Below, piece after piece: positions 7,761-16,212 of a stretch of 21,392 bases of DNA (position 1 is the first letter of the stretch; the number at the start of each line of letters is the position of its first letter). The stretch is from CAJJBL01 sp964519035. GTDB lineage: Bacteria > Pseudomonadota > Alphaproteobacteria > Puniceispirillales > Marisalimonadaceae. The notes under the pieces were generated by a model. It had not been told where the DNA came from. It saw nothing but the letters and a program-made list of their open reading frames with translations, and made no database searches. The position numbers and the translations under genes were made by a program. The stretch spans positions 1 to 21,392 of the forward strand of contig CAZFKZ010000032.1 in assembly GCA_964519035.1 (NCBI GenBank), given 5' to 3'.

Positions 7761-8675
7761 ATGTATATTTATTTACCTATAGCAGAACAACCAATTCACT
7801 CATTAGCAATTTTAGGTGTGGGATCTATCATTGGCTTTATTATGGGCCTTGTTGGTGTTGGTGGTGGCTTTTTATTAACACCAATTATGATGTTCTTGGG
7901 AATCCCTCCCCCTGTTGCTGTTGCTTCAGTAGCTAATCAATTAGTTGCACCTTCACTATCAGGTGTTTTATCTCATTGGAAAAGAGGTAATGTAGACTTT
8001 AAAATGGGGACTGTACTTCTAATAGGTGGCGTATTAGGCTCATCAATTGGTGTTATTTTGTTTAATTTTTTAGCTAAAATTGGACAACTTGATCTAGTTA
8101 TCAGAGCATCATATGTGATTTTTCTTTCATTAATTGGTAGCCTAATGTTGGTAGAATCATTGAGATTAATTTTAAGAAAGAGGAAAGGTAAAGTCACTCG
8201 AGGCAAACTTCATCAACATACCTGGCTACATGGATTACCTTTCAAGACACGTTTTAGAAAATCAAAATTATATATTTCTATACTTCTTCCAATTTTTATA
8301 GGAGTTTTTATTGGTATTTTAGCAGCTATTATGGGGATAGGTGGAGGTTTCATTATTGTGCCTGCAATGATTTATCTTTTAGGTATGCCAACCTCATTAG
8401 TGGTTGGCACTTCACTTTTTCAGATAATCTTTGTTGCTGCTAATACGACTATCCTTCAAGCTTCTCAGAATCAAACTGTTGATATTGTTTTAGCAACACT
8501 TTTATTACTTGGATCAGTAATTGGCGTTCAAATTGGAGCAAAGTTTACTAACATTATTAAGGGCGAATACTTAAGGTTAATATTATCAACAATTATCATT
8601 TTAGTAAGTCTACAATTAATTTTAGAATTAATTACTATGCCGTCAGATCTTTTTTCAGTGATATTAAGAAAGTAA
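7761..8675 (+). CDS. Sulfite exporter TauE/SafE family membrane protein
   Basis: The family comprises inner-membrane transporters, proposed to move sulfite, sulfonates or related organic anions. Most members have no proven substrate. From the ATG at 7761 the protein has 304 residues and about eight to nine hydrophobic segments. It shows the internal duplication typical of the family: glycine-rich GLVGVGGGFLLTP in the first half and IMGIGGGFIIVPAM in the second. The frame is open to an ATG at 7722, but relatives begin close to the M-x-IYLPIAE sequence, so the later start is preferred. No strong ribosome site marks either. It lies 6 bases before the TIGR02186-type gene, with which it is commonly paired in alphaproteobacteria. 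Confidence 0.9.
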   Translation: MYIYLPIAEQPIHSLAILGVGSIIGFIMGLVGVGGGFLLTPIMMFLGIPPPVAVASVANQLVAPSLSGVLSHWKRGNVDFKMGTVLLIGGVLGSSIGVILFNFLAKIGQLDLVIRASYVIFLSLIGSLMLVESLRLILRKRKGKVTRGKLHQHTWLHGLPFKTRFRKSKLYISILLPIFIGVFIGILAAIMGIGGGFIIVPAMIYLLGMPTSLVVGTSLFQIIFVAANTTILQASQNQTVDIVLATLLLLGSVIGVQIGAKFTNIIKGEYLRLILSTIIILVSLQLILELITMPSDLFSVILRK

Positions 8676-8681
8676 TTCAAA

Positions 8682-9437
8682 ATGAAATACTTTTATCAAA
8701 TTATTATATCACTCCTTATTATAGTTTCCGCTCCAGATTTGAAGGCTAAAAATCAAATAGTTGCTGATTTATCTCAAGATAATGTAGAAATATCTACTGA
8801 TTTTTTAGGTGCTAAAATATTATTATTTGGTGCGTATGAAGGTAAAAAAGGTGATGACATCATAATTGTTGTAACTGGTCCAAAAGGTTTGGTTACTGTT
8901 CAAAAAAAAGAAAAGGTTTTTGGTGTTTGGGTAAATACTCAAAAAATAAACTATATTAACGCCCCCAAATATTTAAATATTTTGTCCAATAGAGATATTA
9001 ATGACATTTTGAATCAAAGAACTAGAAAAATTGCTGAAATAGGTCTTAACAACCTTAATGTTAGAATTCAGCCTGGAAAAGTAGTCAGCAAAGAAAAGGA
9101 AAAAATATGGAGAAAAGCTCTAACCAGAAATATGTTGAAGTCTAAGCTTTGGAGCTTAAATGAAAATTCTGTTTACTTAAATAAAAATGTATTGTTTAGA
9201 TCTTATTTAACACTCCCTTCGAATGTTCCAACCGGTATTTTTAATGTTAAAATATTACATTATCGAAACAACAAACTCATTTCTAAAGAAACAAGTACAA
9301 TTAACGTCTTAAAATCTGGTATAAGTGCCGAGATATATAATATAGCGCAAAATTACTCTACTTTATATGGTATATTTGCCGTTCTATTAGCTGTTTTAAT
9401 TGGTTGGATTACCAACTTAATCTTTAGGAAGATTTAA
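8682..9437 (+). CDS. TIGR02186-type conserved protein, exported with C-terminal membrane anchor
   Basis: The 251-residue protein has an N-terminal signal peptide (about residues 1-22), a long middle region without membrane segments, and one C-terminal helix (about 229-248, LYGIFAVLLAVLIGWITN) followed by RKI. This predicts a periplasmic domain anchored in the inner membrane. The opening of the mature part (VADLSQDNVEISTDFLGAKI) and the FGVW segment resemble the alphaproteobacterial TIGR02186 family, whose function is unknown. It lies 6 bases after the TauE/SafE gene and 10 bases before a universal stress protein, so the three are probably cotranscribed. A role as partner of the transporter is an inference from this constant pairing. 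Confidence 0.82.
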   Translation: MKYFYQIIISLLIIVSAPDLKAKNQIVADLSQDNVEISTDFLGAKILLFGAYEGKKGDDIIIVVTGPKGLVTVQKKEKVFGVWVNTQKINYINAPKYLNILSNRDINDILNQRTRKIAEIGLNNLNVRIQPGKVVSKEKEKIWRKALTRNMLKSKLWSLNENSVYLNKNVLFRSYLTLPSNVPTGIFNVKILHYRNNKLISKETSTINVLKSGISAEIYNIAQNYSTLYGIFAVLLAVLIGWITNLIFRKI

Positions 9438-9447
9438 TGAGGAAGTA

Positions 9448-9957
9448 ATGACAAATAAAAAAGATAAAATTATAAAATCTAAATTATCAAAGACAAATAA
9501 TAGACTTTTTTTAGTTGTAGCTGACGATAGTAAGGAATTACATCAAGCTTTATATTATGCCGCGAGAAGAGCTGCTACGGCAGGAGGTGAGATTGCGTTA
9601 TTTAGATGTATAGAGCCTATAGAAGGGCAATTATGGGGAGGAGTGACTGAAATCATGGAGGCTGAAAATGAACAAGCTAGTAAAGTCTTACTCCAAGAAT
9701 TAAGTGATTATTGCGAAAAATTAGGCACTTTAAAACCTAAAACTTTTGTACGAAAAGGTACAGTTTCTCAGGAGTTATTTAAATTAATAAATACTGTATC
9801 GGCAATAAGAGTTTTAGTTTTAGGCGTTTCAACTGAAAGTGGAAACCCAGGTCCATTAATTAATTACATTATAAATAATGGTAGTAATGAGTGTAGAGTG
9901 CCAATAACTATAGTTCCTGGCAATCTTTCAGACGAACAAATTGATGCTTTGATATAA
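9448..9957 (+). CDS. Universal stress protein family protein
   Basis: This 169-residue protein has the Usp fold pattern: a first strand ending RLFLVVADDS, a helix with HQALYYAARRAATAGGEIALF, and a last strand PITIVPG. The usual ATP-binding signature (G-2x-G-9x-G-S/T) is not convincing; LGVSTESGNPGPLINYI stands at that place. It may therefore belong to the non-ATP-binding kind. The start has GAGGAA about 4 bases upstream of the ATG. It is the last gene of the run with TauE/SafE and TIGR02186. The role is regulatory or protective in general terms and cannot be specified. Confidence 0.82.
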   Translation: MTNKKDKIIKSKLSKTNNRLFLVVADDSKELHQALYYAARRAATAGGEIALFRCIEPIEGQLWGGVTEIMEAENEQASKVLLQELSDYCEKLGTLKPKTFVRKGTVSQELFKLINTVSAIRVLVLGVSTESGNPGPLINYIINNGSNECRVPITIVPGNLSDEQIDALI

Positions 9958-10037
9958 AATAAGTTTTTTGTTGCTTTTGGTATAAACAATCTTGTAATGA
10001 TTAATTTAGTAATTCATCTAATATTGAAAGTCTTAAT

Positions 10038-10565
10038 GTGTTTAAAAATTTAATCTTAATAATAGGAATAGTGTGCATAACAATGGCTCAACCAGTAAAA
10101 AAAGCTTCTGCAAGCAAAAGTAAGTTTATAACCATCGAAACATCAAAAGGTAAAGTGGTAGTTGAAACGCTGCCTAAAATAGCTCCTAACCATGTTAAAA
10201 GGATAAAAGAATTAGTGAATTCTGGGTTTTATGATGGAATCATTTTTCATAGAGTTATAGAAGGTTTTATGGCTCAAACAGGTGACCCAGACGGGAATGG
10301 GACTGGAGGATCTGGTAAAAACTTAAAAGCTGAATTCTCTGATTATGAATACAAATATGGAACAGTCGGAATGGCTAGGTCTCAGAGCCCTGATAGTGGA
10401 GACAGTCAATTTTTTATTTGTTATAACGGTTGCGGGCATTTAACGGGACAATATACAGTTTGGGGCCAAGTCGTTTCTGGAATGGAAGCTGTTGAAGCTT
10501 TAAATGTGGGAGAACCACATAGTTCACCTGATAAAATGATATCTGTAAAAGTTGGAAAAAAATAA
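10038..10565 (+). CDS. Cyclophilin-type peptidyl-prolyl cis-trans isomerase, exported
   Basis: The enzyme speeds cis-trans isomerisation of proline bonds during folding. The 175-residue protein starts at GTG, with GAAAG 7 bases upstream. It has a hydrophobic N-terminal signal (about residues 2-18), suggesting a periplasmic location. The cyclophilin core is clear: IIFHRVIEGFMAQTGDPDG (catalytic R72, with F77 and Q80), then GMARSQSPDSGDSQFFIC and LTGQYTVWGQV. An ATG two bases upstream is in another frame. The gene stands alone on the plus strand, 80 bases after the stress protein gene, and converges on pyruvate kinase with a 9-base gap. Confidence 0.94.
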   Translation: MFKNLILIIGIVCITMAQPVKKASASKSKFITIETSKGKVVVETLPKIAPNHVKRIKELVNSGFYDGIIFHRVIEGFMAQTGDPDGNGTGGSGKNLKAEFSDYEYKYGTVGMARSQSPDSGDSQFFICYNGCGHLTGQYTVWGQVVSGMEAVEALNVGEPHSSPDKMISVKVGKK

Positions 10566-10574
10566 ATATATTAT

Positions 10575-11990
10575 TTAGATATCAACAACTCTTATAGAGT
10601 TTGTTGAGCCCGCTATGCCAAAAGGCATACCTGCAACTACAACTATTGTATCTTCTGAAACTGCAAAATCTTCTTTCTTCATGATTGATTTTGCCTCTTC
10701 AATTGCAGGTTCATAACCTTGAACTTTACTTAAAAAAGAATGGGCTCCCCACAAAAGTGATAACCTTCTTTTAACTTTCAATTCCGGTGTCATAACTATT
10801 AACAATAAATTAGGGCGTTCTCGTGCCATTCTATATGCAGTATTTCCTGATGCAGTAAAGGCAACTACGGCTTTTGCATTGACTGATTCAGCTAATTTGA
10901 CTGCTGACCGTGAAACTGCATGGTAAACAAAATTTTCAATTTTTAATGCTTGTGGAGCGTCACCAGGGTGTGTTTTAATATGATTCTCAGCAGAGCAGAT
11001 TATTCTATTCATCATGTTAACAGATTCAATAGGAAACAACCCTACTGCAGTTTCAGCAGAAAGCATAACTGCATCAGCACCATCAAAAACAGCTGTGGCA
11101 ACATCAGAAGCTTCTGCACGCGTAGGTGAAGGAGTATCAATCATAGATTCAAGCATTTGAGTTGCAACTATTACTGGCTTGCCTACTTTTCTACATGCAA
11201 GTATTATTTCTTTTTGAATTCCAGGAACTCTTTCTGGAGGTAATTCAACACCAAGATCTCCCCTGGCCACCATAATACCATCGCATGCTTCAATAATTTC
11301 TGATAATTCATTTAAAGCCGAGGGTTTTTCAATTTTAGCAATAATGCCTGCCTTATTACCAATATACTTTTTAACTTCGTTAACATCACTTAATTTTTGA
11401 ACAAATGAAAGTGCGATCCAGTCAATTTCTTGATTTAATATGAATTTTAAATCTTCTAAATCTTTAGATGTTAATGGACTAGACTTAATCACAGTATCAG
11501 GTAAGTTGATTCCTTTTCTACTTTTAATATATCCACCAACCATAACCTCAGTTTTAATAATGTCTTTTGATATCTCTTTTACTTCAAATTGAAGTTTACC
11601 GTCATCCATTAAGATTTTTGAACCAGATTTAAGACTAGTATAAATTTCTTCATGAGGTAAGTTAGCTCTTTTTAAATCACCTGATTGTTGGTTTTTATCA
11701 AAAGTATAGCTATTACCCTTTATTACTTTTATATTTTCTGCCACTTCACCAATCCTATATTTAGGACCCTGTAAATCTGCAAGAATAGCAATATTACAAC
11801 TCATCTCTTTTTCTAAAGCTCTGATATTTGTTATTCTTTTTAAATGATCACCATGACTGCCATGACTAAAGTTTAGACGAAAAACATTAACTCCAGATTT
11901 AATTAATGATTCTATCATTTTTTTGTCATCTGTAGCGGTTCCTAATGTCGCTACAATTTTTGTTGCTTTCAATTTATTTATACTTTTCAT
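10575..11990 (-). CDS. pyk: Pyruvate kinase
   Basis: This is the last step of glycolysis: phosphoenolpyruvate plus ADP gives pyruvate and ATP. From the chosen ATG the protein has 471 residues, the normal bacterial length. Visible blocks are TKIVATLG at the start, VFRLNFSHG, the divalent-metal and substrate region MVARGDLGVELP, and IVATQMLESM, then a complete C-terminal domain with AVVAFTASGNTAYRMARERP. The frame is open 12 codons further, to 12026, but AGGA at 12000-11997 lies six bases before the ATG at 11990, and family members begin close to this point. It is divergent from a 79-residue orphan gene and convergent with the cyclophilin gene. Confidence 0.97.
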   Translation of the reverse strand: MKSINKLKATKIVATLGTATDDKKMIESLIKSGVNVFRLNFSHGSHGDHLKRITNIRALEKEMSCNIAILADLQGPKYRIGEVAENIKVIKGNSYTFDKNQQSGDLKRANLPHEEIYTSLKSGSKILMDDGKLQFEVKEISKDIIKTEVMVGGYIKSRKGINLPDTVIKSSPLTSKDLEDLKFILNQEIDWIALSFVQKLSDVNEVKKYIGNKAGIIAKIEKPSALNELSEIIEACDGIMVARGDLGVELPPERVPGIQKEIILACRKVGKPVIVATQMLESMIDTPSPTRAEASDVATAVFDGADAVMLSAETAVGLFPIESVNMMNRIICSAENHIKTHPGDAPQALKIENFVYHAVSRSAVKLAESVNAKAVVAFTASGNTAYRMARERPNLLLIVMTPELKVKRRLSLLWGAHSFLSKVQGYEPAIEEAKSIMKKEDFAVSEDTIVVVAGMPFGIAGSTNSIRVVDI

Positions 11991-11996
11991 GATCAA

Positions 11997-12000
11997 TCCT
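11997..12000 (-). promoter_or_regulatory. Ribosome binding site that decides the pyk start
   Basis: AGGA on the minus strand is six bases before the ATG at 11990. It lies downstream of the alternative upstream ATG at 12026, so it favours the shorter pyruvate kinase. Confidence 0.6.
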
Positions 12001-12123
12001 GAATAATAATTAACTATCTTATACATTAAATATTACAAAAAAATTAAAAATTAAAAAAAAAATTAAAATGAAAAAATCGGCAAGCTATTTGCAAACTCTT
12101 TATTATAATTAGGAGATATATAA

Positions 12124-12363
12124 ATGGCGCAAATTGTTCCTTTTCCACTTGATAAAGTTAGAAGATCTAATGAAGAGAATATATATGAAGAAAAACATAT
12201 AATCCATATGATTAAAAATATCAGACAGAATTATCCACCATCACTTTGGAACACAATATATCAATTGACTAAACAGGGTCATATTTCTGATTTCTTGGAT
12301 GACGAGATAAAAGAAATTAAGGATGAAATAGTTAATGAAAAATCTAATGACAAGTCTTTATAG
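12124..12363 (+). CDS. Hypothetical protein, 79 residues
   Basis: I do not recognise this protein. It is soluble, with no signal peptide or membrane helix. The N-terminus (AQIVPFPLDKVRR) is short and proline-containing, and the middle (KHIIHMIKNIRQNYPPSLWNTIYQL) looks like a helix-turn-helix-sized helical hairpin. The C-terminal third is rich in D, E and K. A strong ribosome site, AGGAG, 8 bases before the ATG supports a real gene. It is divergent from pyk, across an AT-rich gap of about 130 bases, and is followed 54 bases later by a glutathione-transferase-like gene. Small proteins beginning with a similar IVPFPL segment occur in alphaproteobacteria, but I cannot name the family. Confidence 0.7.
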   Translation: MAQIVPFPLDKVRRSNEENIYEEKHIIHMIKNIRQNYPPSLWNTIYQLTKQGHISDFLDDEIKEIKDEIVNEKSNDKSL

Positions 12364-12417
12364 TTTTTTAAATAAATTTTAGTTTCCTCATGATAAATTT
12401 ATATTTATGTTTATTTT

Positions 12418-13083
12418 ATGGAAAATAAATTTAAATACCCAATTTTGTATTCATTTAGAAGATGTCCATATGCTATGAGGGCTAGATTAGCTATAAAAAC
12501 CTCTGGTATAAAAGTTGAATTAAGAGAAATAAAGCTTCAAAATAAACCTAAGGCATTCTTGAACATATCTCCCAAGGCAACTGTTCCTCTACTTCATCTA
12601 AGCAAAGGGAAAATATTAGATGAGAGCTTAGATATTATGGAATGGGCCTTAAAGATTAATGACCCCTTAAACTGGCTTTCGACAACTAAGTTAGATAACA
12701 TAAGAACTTTTAAACTTTTAAATCAATTAGAAAAAGAGTTTAAAGTTAATTTAGATAAATATAAATACTCATCTAGGTTTGAAGATAAGAATCCCAAATT
12801 TTATAGGGATAAAAATCTAGTATATTTAACAAATATTAATAATCTACTTCAAAGAACTAAGTGTATAAACTCTGATAAACTAAGTCTTGTAGATTATGCT
12901 ATATACCCTTTTATTAGACAGTATAGAAATGTTGATAAAAAATGGTTTGATTCACTGGAATTTAATTTTTTAAAATCATGGTTGAATGATTTGATTGATA
13001 GTGATTATTTTTTATCTATAATGAAAAAGTTTGAAGTTTGGGACCCTATTAATAACCCTATTTATACAAACTTTGAACAGTAA
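12418..13083 (+). CDS. Glutathione S-transferase-like protein
   Basis: The 221-residue protein has an N-terminal thioredoxin-like domain with YSFRRCPYAMRARL (C16 at the active-site position, as in omega/beta-like and glutaredoxin-like GSTs). The cis-proline segment is ATVPLLHL (P57), and E69-S70 in LDES is the usual glutathione gamma-glutamyl contact. The rest is a helical domain. It likely binds glutathione and may act as a thiol transferase rather than a conjugating enzyme, given the cysteine. No convincing ribosome site precedes the ATG. It lies 20 bases before the thiolase gene. The physiological substrate is not predictable. Confidence 0.88.
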   Translation: MENKFKYPILYSFRRCPYAMRARLAIKTSGIKVELREIKLQNKPKAFLNISPKATVPLLHLSKGKILDESLDIMEWALKINDPLNWLSTTKLDNIRTFKLLNQLEKEFKVNLDKYKYSSRFEDKNPKFYRDKNLVYLTNINNLLQRTKCINSDKLSLVDYAIYPFIRQYRNVDKKWFDSLEFNFLKSWLNDLIDSDYFLSIMKKFEVWDPINNPIYTNFEQ

Positions 13084-13103
13084 TTATTTTTTGGAGGTAT
13101 TGA

Positions 13104-14306
13104 ATGTCTGAAGCTTTAATTTGTGAGGGAACAAGAACTCCAATTGGAAAATTTGGAGGAAAATTGTCATCAATCAGAACTGATGACTTAGCATCACTTC
13201 CATTAATTGCTCTAAAAAAACTTTTACCTAAAACTGACTGGGAAAACTTAGAGGAGGTGTTTTTTGGAAATGCCAATCAAGCAGGTGAAGACAATAGAAA
13301 CTTGGCAAGAATGGCTCTTCTTCTAGCAGGACTTCCTCATACAATTCCTGGCATCACTCTAAATAGACTTTGTGCATCAGGAATGGAGGCCATATCAAAC
13401 GCATCAAGAATGATAAGGTCCAATGAAGCTGACTTCACAATTGCTGGAGGAGCTGAAAGTATGAGTAGAGCTCCTTTTGTTATGCCCAAGGCTAGCAGCG
13501 CCTTTTCTAGAAATGCAGAAATCTATGATACTACTATTGGTTGGAGATTCGTTAATCCTGTAATGAAAAAAAATTTTGGTATTGATTCAATGCCAGAAAC
13601 TGCTGAAAATGTTGCTGAAAAATATCAAGTAAGTCGAGAAGATCAAGATAAAATGGCATTAGCCAGTCAAGTCAAAGCTATTAAATCAATAAAAAATGGA
13701 CGACTAGCTAAAGAAATAACACCTGTTGAAATTCCTCAAAGGAAAGGTGATGCAATTATCTTTGATACAGATGAACATCCAAGAGAAACGTCTATTGAAA
13801 AATTGTCTAGTTTAGCCACTCCATTTCGTAAAAATGGCAGCGTTACAGCTGGTAATGCAAGCGGTGTCAATGACGGTGCAGCAGCAATTATTATTGCAAA
13901 CGAAGCTGGAGTTAAAAGAAATCACCTGTCTCCTAGAGCCAGGATATTATCTGCTGCAAGTTGTGGAGTTGAACCTGCTTTTATGGGGATTGGACCAGTA
14001 CCTGCAACTATTAAAGCGCTTAAACTTGCCGGATTGAGTATTGATGATATAGATATTATTGAAATTAATGAGGCTTTCGCCGCTCAGGGATTAGCAAGTT
14101 TGAGATCGCTTGGTGTTCAAGATGATGACGAAAGAGTAAATCCAAATGGAGGAGCTATTGCGCTAGGCCATCCCTTAGGTATGTCTGGAACAAGATTAGT
14201 ATTAACTGCTACTCAAGAATTAATAAATAAAAATAAAAAATATGCACTTTGTACAATGTGTGTTGGTGTAGGACAAGGTAGCGCTATTATAATAGAAAGA
14301 TTATAA
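13104..14306 (+). CDS. Thiolase family acyltransferase, 3-oxoadipyl-CoA thiolase (PcaF)-like
   Basis: Thiolases cleave 3-oxoacyl-CoA with CoA to give acetyl-CoA and a shorter acyl-CoA. The 400-residue protein is complete. The nucleophile is C90 in LNRLCASGM, the base is H356 in GGAIALGHPLGMSG, and the second cysteine is C386 in CVGVGQG. NEAFAAQ is also present (322-328). Segments such as AEIYDTTIGWRFVNP and VDSMPETAENVA, and IPQRKGD followed by DEHPR, resemble the PcaF/PaaJ branch, which acts on 3-oxoadipyl-CoA. GGAGG 6 bases before the ATG confirms the start. No pcaIJ or paa genes adjoin, so a general fatty-acid or ketone role is also possible. Its end faces modC with a 10-base gap. Confidence 0.93.
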   Translation: MSEALICEGTRTPIGKFGGKLSSIRTDDLASLPLIALKKLLPKTDWENLEEVFFGNANQAGEDNRNLARMALLLAGLPHTIPGITLNRLCASGMEAISNASRMIRSNEADFTIAGGAESMSRAPFVMPKASSAFSRNAEIYDTTIGWRFVNPVMKKNFGIDSMPETAENVAEKYQVSREDQDKMALASQVKAIKSIKNGRLAKEITPVEIPQRKGDAIIFDTDEHPRETSIEKLSSLATPFRKNGSVTAGNASGVNDGAAAIIIANEAGVKRNHLSPRARILSAASCGVEPAFMGIGPVPATIKALKLAGLSIDDIDIIEINEAFAAQGLASLRSLGVQDDDERVNPNGGAIALGHPLGMSGTRLVLTATQELINKNKKYALCTMCVGVGQGSAIIIERL

Positions 14307-14316
14307 TCAATGTAAT

Positions 14317-15438
14317 CTAGTTTCTTTTGTAAGCTTGCCTATCAATAGAAACAGCTCTTATATAAATGTATACTTTTTTATTCTTTGATAACTGCATTCT
14401 TTCTAAGTTAAATGTACTAGTTCTTACTCTCAATATCTGATTTTTTTTGGATTTATTATTACTATCTAAATCAATAAGAAGTTCTGAAAAAGCTGTAGTT
14501 TTTTCAATTTCAACTTTAATTATATTTCCAGTTAATACATTTTCAGCAATAGATGCATTAACAACAATGGAAGTTATTATTATATCCCGGGATCTAATTC
14601 TAACACGAACGTGATCCCCAATTGTTCCTGGATTTCCAGGAACAATTAAACTCTGACCATCAATATTTAGAGTTGTTAAAAAAAATGATTTATTAACTTC
14701 TAAAACAATCCCTTCCAATAGAGATCCTGATTCAAACTTACCAATTAGATTTTTGAAGTTAAGACTATTTAATATCTCGGCCGTAGGCCCATATTGAACT
14801 AATTTTCCATTGTTTATTAAAACAACATCATCTGAAATTTGAGATATTTCTTCAAGGGAATGAGTGATATATAAAATTGGTATTTTATATTTTTGATTAA
14901 ATATTTTTAAGAAATATAATATTTTTGCCTTATATCTAATATCTAAATCAGATAAAGGTTCGTCAAGAAGAAGATAATCTGGTTTAGTTAAAATTGTTCT
15001 TGCCAAAGCTACTCTGAGTTTCTCTCCACCAGATAAGTTGGCTGGGTATCTTTTCAAGAGGTTATTAAGTTCTAAAGAAAAAATAATATCTTCTTTGACA
15101 ATATTATATTTAATCGATGATTTTGATTTATTTCTTTTCAATGGAAAAAGGAGATTTTCTTCAACTGTTAAATGTTCAAATAATGTGGGGTCTTGAAACA
15201 TTATTCCGATTGACCTTTTATAGGCAGGTACTTTTTGATTTCCTTCTAACTGAATGCCGTTTGATATAACGGATATTTCAAAATTATCTAAAAATCCTGC
15301 AATAGCTGATAAAATTGTACTTTTACCTGAACCATTTGGTCCAAATAGTACAGTAATTCCCTTAGAATTAAACTTATGTTCAAAGTCTATGTCTAAATTT
15401 TCTAACTTACCTTTAATTTTAACAAATAAGCTAGTCAT
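14317..15438 (-). CDS. modC: Molybdate-type ABC transporter ATP-binding protein ModC
   Basis: The ATPase powers uptake through the ModB permease. The 373-residue protein has all the nucleotide-binding motifs: Walker A GPNGSGKST (33-41), Q-loop FQDP (Q82), signature LSGGEK (135-140), Walker B LLLDEP (D159, E160), D-loop SDLD, and H193 in ITHS. A C-terminal domain of about 110 residues (from roughly 260), with VRVRIRSRDIIIT and a terminal VYIYIRAVSID, matches the Mop/TOBE domain of ModC. The start codon shares one base with the modB stop (TGATG), so translation is coupled. It lies cytosolic on the membrane. Substrate (molybdate or tungstate) is inferred from family only. Confidence 0.9.
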   Translation of the reverse strand: MTSLFVKIKGKLENLDIDFEHKFNSKGITVLFGPNGSGKSTILSAIAGFLDNFEISVISNGIQLEGNQKVPAYKRSIGIMFQDPTLFEHLTVEENLLFPLKRNKSKSSIKYNIVKEDIIFSLELNNLLKRYPANLSGGEKLRVALARTILTKPDYLLLDEPLSDLDIRYKAKILYFLKIFNQKYKIPILYITHSLEEISQISDDVVLINNGKLVQYGPTAEILNSLNFKNLIGKFESGSLLEGIVLEVNKSFFLTTLNIDGQSLIVPGNPGTIGDHVRVRIRSRDIIITSIVVNASIAENVLTGNIIKVEIEKTTAFSELLIDLDSNNKSKKNQILRVRTSTFNLERMQLSKNKKVYIYIRAVSIDRQAYKRN

Positions 15439-16130
15439 CAGCTAACACGAACAGTGTATTTTTTGTTTGATATATATAAACATAGTAAAATCATAAAAGA
15501 TAAAAGTAACATTGTTCCGGCTAAATAATGAGCTTTACCAAATGATAGTTGTTCAACATGATCATATATTGAAATTGCAATAACTTTAGTTTTACCATGA
15601 ATTCCACCACCAACCATCAAGACAATCCCAAATTCACCCATAGTATGAGCAAAAGTTAATACAAAAGATGTAAGGAAACCTCGTCTGCATAACGGTATAA
15701 TAACATTAATAAAGGTGTCAAATGATCCAGCTCCAAGACTATTTGCAGTTTGAATTGTTTTTTTTCCAATGTTTTCAAATGACGTTTGCAAAGGCTGTAT
15801 CCAAAAAGGAAGAGAGTATAAGATTGAGGCTAATACTAACCCATAAAAAGAAAAAACAAGTTGTTCACCAGTTATTAAAATAAAAAACTTACCTAAATTT
15901 GTGTCTGGACTAAAAATTACTATTAAATAAAACCCAATAACTGTGGGTGGTAGCACGAGAGGAAGTGTAACAACAGATTGTATAATTGCTTTTCCTTTTA
16001 TTGAACTGAATGCCAAAAGATAAGCTATAGGCGTTCCAATCAAAGCTAAAAATAAACATGTTGTTAGAGCAAGTTTTAAAGTTACTAATAATGAGATTAT
16101 ATCTGAATGAAATAAATTAAATATTTCCAT
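15438..16130 (-). CDS. modB: Molybdate-type ABC transporter permease ModB
   Basis: The 230-residue inner-membrane permease has about five helices. TLPLVLPPTVIGFYL (55-69) is a hallmark of ModB. The EAA loop that contacts the ATPase lies at about 119-150 (SLGAGSFDTFINVIIPLCRR), and VLTFAHTMGEFGIVLMVGG follows as in ModB. It overlaps modC by one base. The periplasmic binding protein gene modA, which usually comes just upstream, is absent: the upstream neighbour is a divergent alpha/beta hydrolase, 82 bases away. No clear ribosome site precedes the ATG. Molybdate is the likely substrate by family; tungstate cannot be excluded. Confidence 0.9.
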   Translation of the reverse strand: MEIFNLFHSDIISLLVTLKLALTTCLFLALIGTPIAYLLAFSSIKGKAIIQSVVTLPLVLPPTVIGFYLIVIFSPDTNLGKFFILITGEQLVFSFYGLVLASILYSLPFWIQPLQTSFENIGKKTIQTANSLGAGSFDTFINVIIPLCRRGFLTSFVLTFAHTMGEFGIVLMVGGGIHGKTKVIAISIYDHVEQLSFGKAHYLAGTMLLLSFMILLCLYISNKKYTVRVS

Positions 16131-16176
16131 TTTTAAGGTCTGCTTTATTGTAAAATTATTGGTAATATTTTTAAAA

Positions 16177-16182
16177 TATAAT
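16177..16182 (+). promoter_or_regulatory. Candidate -10 box of the alpha/beta hydrolase gene
   Basis: TATAAT lies 30 bases before the ATG at 16213 and would give a leader of about 24 bases containing the AGGAG site. No good -35 box stands 17 bases upstream, so this is a weak call in an AT-rich divergent gap. Confidence 0.25.
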
Positions 16183-16212
16183 ATAGTTTTAGACTACACA
16201 TAGGAGCTGAAA

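Noticed and set aside
12091..12115. TATAAT at 12103-12108 as promoter of the 79-residue gene
   Set aside because: Transcription would start after the AGGAG site, leaving the gene without its ribosome site.
1086..14306. Dienelactone hydrolase and the PcaF-like thiolase as parts of one aromatic degradation pathway
   Set aside because: They are 11 kb apart with unrelated genes between, and no ring-cleavage, lactonizing or CoA-transferase gene is present.
14298..14318. Inverted repeat AGATTA / TAATCT between the thiolase and modC ends, as a terminator
   Set aside because: The stem is only 6 AT-rich pairs with a 9-base loop and the T-rich tail is broken, so it is no better than chance in this sequence.
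16131..16212. ModE-type operator in the modB/hydrolase gap
   Set aside because: No long palindrome resembling a ModE site is visible; the gap is simply AT-rich.
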